Source: Xestospongia bergquistia
Lineage: Eukaryota; Porifera; Demospongiae; Haplosclerida; Petrosiidae
Assembly (NCBI GenBank): GCA_963965975.1
Contig: OZ014411.1
Location: forward strand, 19,372,446-19,436,445
Direction: 5' to 3'
DNA: 64,000 nucleotides
Made by a program: the position numbers and the translations under genes. Under the pieces are notes generated by a model that saw only the letters and a list, made by a program, of their open reading frames with translations, was not told where the DNA came from and did no database searches. Positions 24,590 to 35,500 of the stretch are shown one piece after another. Every line of letters begins with the position of its first letter. Position 1 is the stretch's first letter.

Positions 24590-27500
24590 AGAGTGATTGT
24601 TTAAGGTGAGTAATGTCAACTTTTGATATACAAATAATTGATTGATTGTTGAATGCCAAAACACAACCAAAAATCTGATATAATAACAACTGTTTGAAGT
24701 ATTTTATTAATGAAATTAGTGGTACCCTATAGACTGTTTTCTGTCTGGCCACTTTACATCATTCCAGAAGGAAATTACCTAGTATAATAAAGATTTACAA
24801 GAAGCCTAACTTAAATTTTCATACTTGCAAGAAGAAGGCATGAGTATCTACAGCAGAAGATGAGAAAGATCCTCTGTCTGTATACTTGACAATAGTGTCT
24901 AATTCAATGGCTTTTAACAGCCTGTCTTTAGCTTTATTCTGTGCAAGATGTATCCACTTTGAATGAAAAGGTTTAAACCAAAGATGATAGGAAATAACTG
25001 TAAGGTCCACAACTTGCATTTTTCCTAAAAAACTATAGCTATATAAATAAATGAATAAAAGATATATGAATACAGAAATGTTAGAGTATATACATGTATA
25101 TTAATGACTAAAAAAGTCCAAATTTACTCAGAATCAACATTGTTAGCAAACACAGACAGTTCTTCAAAAATTTTATAAATTTCATATGTAACAAGAATAA
25201 TATCTGGATTGTCTTCTTCAAATCCAAATTGACTCTTAACCCGTACTCATTTATAAACATATTTGAATTAAACACTATAACTCACATGGAGGGATACAAG
25301 AAGGGTTGCTATTGATATTCTCTGATTCATAAGGTTAAAGTTTGATAAACTTACTCATAGTAATGTTAACCTTTTTTATCTGTATGAATGTTTGGCTACA
25401 ATAAATATTTTTGATTTGTATTTAGTTCCTAATGTAATAACCATTGTGATTTTTTATTTGACAATACATATAATTTATATTTAATATTTTTAAATCATAA
25501 TAAATCTAATAATATTAATTGTTCTGTGTAATTACAATTTACTATCTAATATACTTCTATTTCTCTAGTTGTTGTGCTTCTCAAATTATATTGGTTATTA
25601 TGGTAATGTATGTCCCTATCCATCAGCTGTATCTATCGCTGATCAAATAAATGGTGTTCCTAATTAATGGTTCTCTGAACAATATGAATGTATATGTTGC
25701 TGAACTGTTATTAAAACATAGTATTCAGACTGAAACTTATAACTTCTCTTTTTACAATATCAGGTATGTTCATTATAATAATATATTACTACCTTTTTTT
25801 ACATTATTGTTTCTATTAAATTTATAACAAGTTTTTTTGCTCTGAAGATATATTTCCCTCCAAAAAAAGACTAGTATGTTTGATTGACTGAAGCTTGTGA
25901 GTGTTCAACATTTTTTTCACAATTACCTTCATTTTTATATTTAACTTGTAGATTATTGCATGGTACAATGTATTCAGTACACTTTAATGCATGAAATGAG
26001 ACATTGAAAATTTTCACTGCAAATTAATGTATTTATTATCTCTCTTAACTGCTATCACAACAGTTAGATTGATATTATTTTTGTCCTTATAGGCAGGTGT
26101 TGTTCTCCAGTCTTCAGAGCCTACATACTCAGTTTGTAGTTGTAAAGGCAACTTATCAAATACCACTTCATGTGGTTCATTTGGTGAATGTCAACGCAGA
26201 AATTCAAATCAGTGTCAGGTTGAAAAAACCTCAGGACCAATTACTTCAGGAAAATTGCTTGCTACTGTGTGGTACAATAATCAAGTGAGATAATACATCT
26301 ATTGATAATGTATTATAGTAGTAAGTATATCATATACAGCATATAAAATTGTGCTTTAAGTATAGTACTGATGAGACCAATGATCATAGAACATGAATAG
26401 ATACACTTTCTCTTTTAGCCCTATCACATGGCTCCATCAGTATTGAACAGTTTCTACAACTTATACTTAAAATCAAAGAACAGTGCTGTTACTAATAACC
26501 CACTGGCACAGGATACTAATAACCAGGTAGTGATATAATAATGCTATACAATAAATGCATTATAGTTAATGTTAACTTACAATGTGTTTGGGACTTAGTA
26601 GTTAGTACTACTAAATGTGTGTATAACTGCATACATAATTTTTATATATATTAAAAAGAGGTTCCTTTTATGCTAAACTTTTTTCAGATTATTTTTAATG
26701 TTTGGCCAAATATTATTTGGCACATTGTAGGTATGGTATTTAGGTGTTTGTATAATATTTATGTATTAAGGACATTGTTAAGATCAGATCAGTTTTTAAA
26801 AGCTATTCCAAAAAGTGTATTTCATCACTGCAAATATTCATTATTTTAGTGATATCCCATATACTTATACATATGAAAAATTTATACATCAATGATATTA
26901 TATTAGTGGGTTGAGTATGGCTTAATAATCATTAAATTAATACATTTAAATCTGAAGAGTTTAGAAAATTAATTGATATAAGTGATAATAGTCATCATGT
27001 ATCATGGTACATACTTTCTATAGTACATGGTTGCTAGACTGTTGTATTAGATTCTAATGTTCTTTAGTGTTCTAATATTTCATTTGTGTCTTGGTTAGTA
27101 TATTTATACAGACCAGACTGTGGATGGTTTCTTAATAGCATCTATTGCAATGTTTGGACTCAGTTTTCTATTTGCCAGTTTTATTGTTTCACCTGTTCAA
27201 GAGAATATGTCAAAGGTTATTTTTGTAATCACTCTAGAAATATAATATAGAAACACAAAAAATATTGAATGATAAATGAACCATATAATAGCAGTTGGAC
27301 ATGACATACTATAGCTCTACTAGTTTAAGAGCATGCATGCGCATGCCTCAATATGTCAACATGGAATTCATATCTATCTAACAAATTATTTTTAATAATT
27401 TTACTCTTATCTCTTGTTCTATAGACCAAACATTTACAATTTGTTAGTGGTGTACAATGCTGTTCTTACTGGTTAGCTCACTATGCTTGGGACATTATTA

Positions 27501-28370
27501 ATGCTTTTGTTCCATTGATAATAGCAGTGATAGTATTTACCTCATTCAGTATTGATATCTTTAAAGGAAACAATATGGCTGCTATATTTGTATTATTGGT
27601 AATAAGATTCAATGTTTAGTGGTAGCATCACCCTTAATGTTTTCTTATTCTATCTCTTTCTCTCTTTTTCTCTAGATAATAGGTTGTTGGGATACAATTC
27701 CTGTAAACTATATATTTTCTTTTCTTGTTTCTAATTCTCTCATTGCCTTTATTTTAATGTTTATTTTCTTCTAATTTGGCTTTTTTGTAGGAGTTGATAT
27801 ATAATATAATACAAAATACCAAAAGAATTCATAAATACATTATTGATGGAATCTCTATTTTTTAGTTATTGAAGGTTATTGTTGTTATTATTCAAGCAAC
27901 TAATCATGAAAGTTTTGCCCAGAAGTTTCACTACATATTACTATTACACCCATCTTATGTGTAAGAGAGTCTTGTCCATTTTAATTTTCATTATTAAATA
28001 TGTATTTTTCTTAAGAGTTGGTATTGGTTTGACTAAAATCATTGATAATGCTGGTACTAAGAAAAACTGTGAACAAGATAATTAGTGAGTCTGTTATTAT
28101 ATTTTCATTTATCTTGATGGATGTATTGTATATTCAATAGTGGCTGTGATAAATATGCTAATAATGTCTTTCAGTTTTCTGATCCAGGAGTTGGTAATAT
28201 TTTCCTGTTTGTGATATTAGAGAGTGTATTGTTCATCAGTTCGACAATTTTAATTGAAGTAAGTTCAGTTAATTCATTAGCTATAAATAGTATAAAATAA
28301 AGTCATTATTTCAATATTGTACATCTACTGCATTCAAGTGTTTGTATCAGGTACTCTATATAAACAACTA
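24590..28370 (+). pseudogene. ABCA pseudogene block 1 (exons 23-32)
   Basis: Plus-strand sequence collinear with the live gene from the end of exon 23 (15470) through exon 32 and into intron 32 (about 18765), introns included, so it is a DNA-level duplicate. Exon 24 equivalent (25569-25764) has a 4-bp insertion making GTTCCTAATTAATGG, which shifts frame and adds a stop. The exon 29 equivalent has TAA in FIFF*FGFF (near 27773). The exon 31 equivalent ends in TAG. Exons 25-28, 30 and 32 are still almost clean. A foreign minus-strand fragment (24722-25260) splits the intron 23 equivalent. Past about 28370 the sequence switches abruptly to IP3-receptor-like sequence. Confidence 0.93.
24722..25260 (-). 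pseudogene. Captured Munc13-type MUN-domain fragment (BAIAP3/UNC13D-like)
   Basis: Three minus-strand pieces read in order: about 25255-25130 (PDIILVTYEIYKIFEELSVF), 25019-24830 (ISYHLWFKPFHSKWIHLAQN, later SSSAVDTHAFFLQV) and about 24770-24725 (SFWNDVKWPDRKQ). The series of an aromatic-rich WF.PF..KW segment, SSAVDT..FFLQ and FW..V.WPD is what I know from the MUN domain of the Munc13/BAIAP3 family, which acts in vesicle priming. An acceptor-like TTTTTTAG precedes the second piece, so introns were copied too. No start, stop or remainder of the gene is here. The insert interrupts an ABCA pseudo-intron that is continuous in the live gene. The family call is from memory of motifs. Confidence 0.65.
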
Positions 28371-28374
28371 TAAC

Positions 28375-30375
28375 TTTTGTATAAGTTGAAAGATGTCTTC
28401 ATTTAAATCATCAGTCAATGTTTGTAGAAGTTAAATTATTTCAACAAAAGATTGATGTTCTATTGATAGATATAAAGTGTTTATCATTATAGTTTATTTT
28501 GTCAAACTAACAGCAAAATTTTGATCTTGTTTCTAAAGAGATCTTGCATTTCCATGTTTTGTCCATCACACATTGATGCAACAACGTCAAGAATTACACT
28601 GGCCCTCTTTTTAGCTTCATCCTTAAGTAGTTTCTTATATCAGTAACAATATAAAGGTTTAACAAAAGTAAAGGTAGTCAGCATAGTAGTTGACCAGCAA
28701 CTTCAACTTCACATGGTCTGTTTGTTGAAAATCTATTGAAAATGAAAATTAATGATAAGCATTACAAAAACAAGTGATGGCAAACATTCAGCAAGTCCAA
28801 TATCAGTAAATTCTTCTGGATCAGCATGTCTATATGTTCACGTCCATCAGTCATGTCTATGTTGAAGTCATTAGTGATGTCTTTTGTAACTACAATGTCT
28901 ACATCTTCAGTAGGTAAAAAAACTAGGTTGTGATTTCCATATAACAACATCTTGTGTAGGGTCTAATAGTTAATTATAATAGAACTACAAAAGTAACTGC
29001 ATTTCCTTAATAAAGTCATATATGGTCCAGCATCTTCTAAGCCATCATTTGATTCTGTTATCATCTAAATGTAAACATGATACTAATGCTAACAGTAGAC
29101 AAATGTCATTTATATATACAATGTCAGGTCTATCTGTTGGTGGAGGTGCCTCATGAGATGAATGCTCCTTCCTAGGGAAAGTATGGCTAAGTCATAAATT
29201 TGCCATATGTGTAATAATATACCAGAGCCATGCGTGCAATCTGTGCAATTTCTCACCAAGGTTGAGATTTGCTAAAAACTGGAAACAACACTTTCTAATA
29301 ACTTGCTTATACGTTTGAATTGAAAAAGGCAACATCTTTGCTACTGTTTACACTTCTTCCTACACACAATACAAAATATATTTAGAGTATAAACAATAAA
29401 TGGAATCCAACTAACCTTTATTTTCATGAACATCCCTATTACCTTGATACAGGAGAACATCCCCAATACTTGTAAAGCTATATCATCATTAGGATGAGCA
29501 AGGTGAAGTAAAACCTGCGATAGAAATTTCAAATTTCAAATATTATATTCTTTATAATTTCTTAATGTAAAATGAAGTATGGAAATGCAATACCAGAGTC
29601 TAGTCCAAAATATTTAAATTAATAATTTGTACTACCCAATATATCTAGATAGATATAATCTCCTATATGTCAATATAGTTGCTATTTTTCAATTAATACC
29701 TGCTCAAGTGATTGTGCATCAACTAGTGCATTTTGTAATGGGTCACCAATTGTCTCCATGTATAGCCTGAGTTTGAAGATGAATGTAGTATTAAATCAGG
29801 CTTATAACTTACTGCAAAAAGGTTTCTGGTTTGTCTCTTTTAAGGCCTGGGTTAATATTAACAATATCAGCAATACAACTCCTGAAATGACTTGTAGTGT
29901 AGTTTGTAGAAGACAGTCTAAATCTGCTCTCTCTTTACTTGTAATTGCTTGTTGTAGATGTTTTCTAAAGACTGGACTATTATAGTGATACAATATATTT
30001 AACTTACTTCACTAATGTCAAAAGTTGTCTGACATTGCCAACTATACCATATCTTGATACCTCATCAGACATTGGTCCACTATATTTGGTTCGTATGTTC
30101 CATATATTTACCTTCTCAACATCAGTTCTTACTTATAATTGATAGCCTTAACAAAGTAATGTACCATTACTATAAAGCTATAACTCCAGTTGATAATACG
30201 TTATTCACATTATGTACAGGGTTATAGAAATATAAAAAAGAATAATTGTTGTAGATTCAAGTCATTCTGAGTACACCTCTTCAATACAGAGCATCTAGCT
30301 GTGCCAATTATGTAACTACAGTCATCTGTCATCCTTTGATTAGCTTTTTTTCGTATGTAATTTTAAAATTTAAAA
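28375..30375 (-). pseudogene. IP3-receptor-like pseudogene, middle part (block 2)
   Basis: Minus-strand copy of the segment of the live gene from about 36335 to 38310, including introns. Matching landmarks are AAGTTGAAAGATGTCTTCATT, GATCTTGCATTTCC, GGTGGAGGTGCCTCATGAGA, the repeated ACAGGAGAACATC exon and the TCATCTGTCATCCTTTGATTAGC exon at its right end. Several exons carry small deletions and stops (for example around 28610-28640 and 30020-30120). It continues block 1 (22560-24513) in exon order but is separated from it by an ABCA block. The junction with ABCA intron sequence is near 30375-30385. Confidence 0.87.
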
Positions 30376-30384
30376 TTACATAGA

Positions 30385-31800
30385 CATTGCTATCTTATGC
30401 CTGATAACCTTTACCTTAAACAATGATTTAAGCTATTTTTCAAACTAATAACGTAATAATCTACAACTAAATGAAGGAAAGTCAATTTAATTATGGCATT
30501 GTTCTTGTAGTGGTGATAACAAGAGAAAACTCAGTGTTGCCATTGCCCTTGTTGGTGATCCACCTATTTTGCTTCTTGATGAACCAACTACTGGTATGGA
30601 TCCAGCAACATGACGATTGTTATGGGATGTTCTCATTGGTGTTATTAGAGAAGGCAGGAGTGTGATATTGACCTCTCATAGGTAAGAAGGATTTCAATAA
30701 TGACATGTTAATGTGATATTCTGTTTACAGTATGGAAGAATGTAAAGTATTATGTACTAGACTGGCTATCATGGTTAGTGGTGTATTTAAATGTTTTAGA
30801 AGTTTATGACATTTTAAGAGCAAGTTAGTCATTTTGTTTGTTAATGCTGTATATTTTTAAGTGATGGATAATGTTATAATAACATATGCTCTAGTAAAAG
30901 GTCAATATTGTTTTATTTCATTTTATTTTACCAGATTTGGGTCAGAGTATACTCTTCAAATAAAAATCTAACCCAAAATGACAATAACATGCAGGAAATG
31001 ACCCTGACAAATTATACAAATCTCAGCCTATTTTAATGACAGAAACAACAGCATTTGCAAGTCTAGTTCGCCACAGAATTATAATAATTTGTTGCCAATT
31101 GATTCCCAGGATCAGTTCTGGTGAAAGAACATCAGATATAATAATAATATGGAAATATTGGTACTACCTTGATTGTGACTTGACTTGATAGGAATTATTT
31201 ACTTTCAATGTCATTGCAACATTCTATATAATATTTTATTACTAAATATACACAAGTATTGTCATGTTACAGAAAAAGTCTGTAGCTAATACTTAACTTA
31301 GCTCTCAGTTATTTGTTAAAAGTTTTTTTTCTCTCTCTGCCTTAGAAGTCTGTGACGTACCAGATACCAGCTAAAAGAATGACTTGATCATATTAATTTT
31401 GTTCTATTGAACAGAGTAAGGAACAGTTGCATATAATTAACTACAGTATCAGTCAGACTACACTGAAGCAGGTAAGTTTCTCTCTACATTGTGTAATATA
31501 CAATAATAAATGGAATTATAGGGACTGGTATATAATGATACTACTTATTTAATTAACTTCAAATATTCTATTTTTATTGTAATACATAAAAATGTTATTT
31601 CTCGATATCAAATTATAGGAACTCAGTGAGAATTTTTAGTTTATCAGTATATTGTTCATATGAATGAATTATATATATATACATGTATGTGGATACTAGC
31701 AACAGTTTAATTATGACAATTATATTTTATATTTTTTTGTTAAGTTTTTATAAATTTTGCTCAAAAACAAGAAGAGGCACAACAAATATAAATACATTAA
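30385..31800 (+). pseudogene. ABCA pseudogene block 2 (exons 37-41)
   Basis: Collinear with live-gene 20820-22300. The exon 37 equivalent (30513-30681) keeps signature and Walker B but has CGA to TGA at 30610-30612 in PAT*RLLW. The exon 39 equivalent (from about 30934) has TAA in KI*PKMT and many changes. The exon 40 equivalent has TGA and TAA stops (MT*SY*F). The last exon (about 31745-31792) still reads FINFAQKQEEAQQI. Exons 33-36 are missing between block 1 and this block. Confidence 0.93.
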
Positions 31801-32064
31801 GTGTTGAAACGCTACTCAGTATGTTTATTGTATTTTACATATTTTGCTGACTGTTTGTAAATTTTCTTTAAGTGTAGGGACAATAATTAAAACTCATTGG
31901 AAATATTAGCACATATTAATATTGGTTGTAAAGACCAAAACAAATAAAATAAGAAAATAAGTCCTACAGCATGCAGTTTATACTTTGCAGAAAACAAATG
32001 TAATACATACCATTAACATACATGATAATAGGAATTAGAGGTATGCATTATGCAAGTCTAGTAT

Positions 32065-32503
32065 TTATTTTTGAAGTTCAGCTTTCAGATTCTTAATAAG
32101 GTCTCCATAGTCATTGTGAGAGACCCTTCCTCCAAGTACTTTTGCCATTCGAAGTGGAAAAAAGCAATTGTCTCGACGTTTCAGCTGTTGTTCATATTTA
32201 TATAATTTACAAGCTGTGATGAAATGAAACTTACTTTAACATCTACATACTTTTCCAGAGCATTGTGATCAAGATGATGTACATTGTCCAAATGTAGAGC
32301 AAAATAGACATAGTTCCACATGTTGTGATCATTTTTAATATGATGATCAAAACCCTACAATGAGGAATATGTAAATAAAAGATAATGTCTATATAATTGT
32401 TTAACAATAGCTACTTTAGCTTGCTGGTGTCGTTCAAATGTATCATTGTCAATACCACAAATAAAGCAATAGTTTCTTTCATCCTTTTTAACATTGTCCT
32501 GGA
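32065..32503 (-). other. C-terminal zinc finger and tail of the IP3-receptor-like gene
   Basis: Exon about 32503-32411 carries YCFICGIDNDTFERHQQAK, and exon about 32352-32233 carries GFDHHIKNDHNMWNYVYF; together they supply the CxxC and HxxxxH ligands of the zinc finger shared by IP3 and ryanodine receptors. The last exon, 32184-32065, encodes FFPLRMAKVLGG and a short helical tail. Ligand residues are all present. Confidence 0.87.
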
Positions 32504-35500
32504 GATTCATTAAATTAAAAGTTATATATATATAGTTTATGTACCGATTCACTTCTCAGTTCAGAAAATCGATCCAATAAAATGGCTATAACAATGTTGA
32601 GACCCAATGTAGTCACAATGATAAAGAAAGTAATATCAAAAAGTGTCCTTGTCCAAAACACTGTAAATGATGGACCAGATTGACCAACATAAGTCAATGA
32701 AATAGCCTATCAGAACAGAGAAAAGAATTTAACATTATTATTTTACTATAACTGTTTAGAATATACTTAAACAACTTATTAAAGGCTAATATGAAAGTAC
32801 ATGCACATTATTTGACTCACATCAAAAAACATAAATATTTATTTATACTGTTATACTTACTCCTAGTGTTTCTAACAATCCCATTCTAATAACAGAGAAA
32901 TAACACTCTATTAAAGTGTTACAAAATAGGCCTGCATTACGATCATAAAAGTTGTGTAGAAAAACAAATGAGAAGACTGCATAAAGAAATAGAACAGCTA
33001 GTCCAAGTACTCCCACAGAGATCAATTGAATAGCTGAAATTAAATTGAAATGGTCACTTTATTGAAAAAAAGATGATGAATGTGAACATACCACTTCGTC
33101 GTAATGCAGTTAAAATTAGGTCCAGTGTACGCCACTTCAAGAAAATATAGAAAATACAACAGCAATAGAAAACACCAGATGTTCCCAAAGCCAATAGTGA
33201 AAAAATCACAAAAGATATTCGATATAGAGGGGCAAAACTGAGCAAATAGAACTCAAAGCATTGCTTTTCCTTTATCTTTTTAACATAAGGTTTGTCAGGA
33301 TCATGCATGGAATTATTCCGAAAATTGAGTCTAAACAATGAAATCAATATTATCATAATTACAGATATCAAGTACACAGTAGCAGTGGTACATGTATAGT
33401 GGAAACTTTTTGAGGATAATGATTTTGGAAGTTCATCATTTGTATGTCACAAACACATATAATCAAAGCAAATCATAATAGACAAAAACTTGGGTTATAG
33501 CCTCTTTTCCATGCAACTTAAAGAAATGTGTTGACATAGTCCTCAATAGTCTTGCATGGCCATGTCTAAGACTACATCCTAGAACTGTTATTAGTTTGTA
33601 AGACCTGTGCTATTGGGCACCATTTGTATCAAAATTGGAAAAGTCATTATTTATTAAATAACTTTTGATGCACTTCTTATTTATTTAATAAATTATGCTT
33701 TATTAAGTAAATAATACATTATTAAATAATTTAAGCATAGTAGTAAATCACAAGTTATAATTATTTAAAAATATTGAGCACTAAAAAGTAAATCATAACT
33801 GTACCATTGATTGCAATCAATTTTGATACAAATGGCACCTATGGAAGTCTATAAGCAGCCATCTAGACCACGATTAAAAACTTTTGCTTGTATGTAATGA
33901 AACACAACTTATTGCATTGAAATTTTTCAGTATACAATATGTGAATCTGAATAGAGATTGCCCAAGTAAAAAACAATAACACATTATCATATATAAATAA
34001 ACATTTTTTCTCGATGTAAATCCATTTCTTTCTTATAGTTCTTTGATTTTTTTTAAAAGCGTAAATACAATAGATAGCAGTTTCAGTCATTATTTGTGGA
34101 GTAAAAAAGGATGCATTTTATCCAGTTATACTTTTATTCAAAAACCTTAATTCATCCTTTATAGGCTAACATTAATTATGTACCATCATGGAAAAGGTGT
34201 TTGTATAAATCCTTATGAAATGTTGTAAGAATTTATTAATTTTTTCTTACCAGGTCATTTATATTATTTATTTCAGGAAACAAAAAGGTAACAGCGAGTA
34301 AAATCAGTTTGTTGCATATTAATAAGTAATTATTAATTAGATTTAATGTTTATAGAGAAAGTCACAATACAATTATATGATTCTAAATTTAATTTTACCT
34401 TACAACTCACAATTTTGCTACAACTTTCGGAGATCTTGGTATTATGTTTGGCTTCTCCAGTATGAAGTATTCAGCTACCATCCATACAGCCAATATAAAG
34501 TGGATGATACCCAGAATATAGAGGAGACCATATGAAAACCATATAGGTATGTCAGGAAATATGATAACAGTAAATGAAGCATTACTATCATCAAAAGCTG
34601 TGGAACTATAAAATAAGATAGAGTTGCATAATTATGTAATTGCTTTATATGGTCTTGTGTATTGTTATTATGTAACAGCTATATAATAACAACAGAAGCA
34701 TTAGTGTTTGATAGTTTCAAGGCACTGTTAAATATATTAAGTTCTAACTACTACCACTTTACTGAAATGATAATACTACATTGTTCATTAAAAATAACAA
34801 TTTGTTATGTACTCAGAAAGATACAACTTGCAAATCAAAGGTATTGGTACATTCTATTCTCCTTATATAATAGAAATCTGAAATTTACAATAACCTTATC
34901 AGTAGTTTGTACATAATGATTTTACTCAAAATGAGAATTAAATGGAATGCTAGTAATGAGAATTTTAGATTAATTTCCTTTATAAAACCATTTTTTCCTG
35001 TTATTAACTGTTAGTGGTTTCTTTTTTGTTGCAGGTAATGTACATAAGCTTGATGGTTAATTCAAATGTGAAATAGATTACTTTGTGTCTCTGTTTTGCT
35101 CCCTAGGGATCTTGAAAAGAACCAAAATGAACAAATTCAGAAGTAATGTCAAAATGATAAGTGCACATCTACGTGGTTGCCTAACAGGAATAAACAAAAT
35201 CATAATATTTATGTGCATCAGGATTTATAAATAAATATATGTAATAACATATAATCAGATCAATAACTTACGAAGCTACTTGAGACCACTGAAAATACCA
35301 CTTGTCATTTATTTTTCTCTGTATGTGTGAATAATTATTATACTTAACTGTAGATCTCATTTAATAGCAACCTTGTGTTTCTTATTCTTTCTAATTGAAA
35401 GTATCCACTCCATGAAATCATTGACTTTATCCTCTGGTGAATCACGTTTGATTTTCTTCCTTAATGTCTGTTTTTCTTCCTCAATAAGCTCTTCCTATGA

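Noticed and set aside
22560-31800. Alternative haplotype or assembly duplicate as the cause of the extra ABCA and channel copies
   Set aside because: The copies differ by many substitutions, indels and stops and are missing different exons, too much for alleles; a wrong block order is still possible and is raised as a check.
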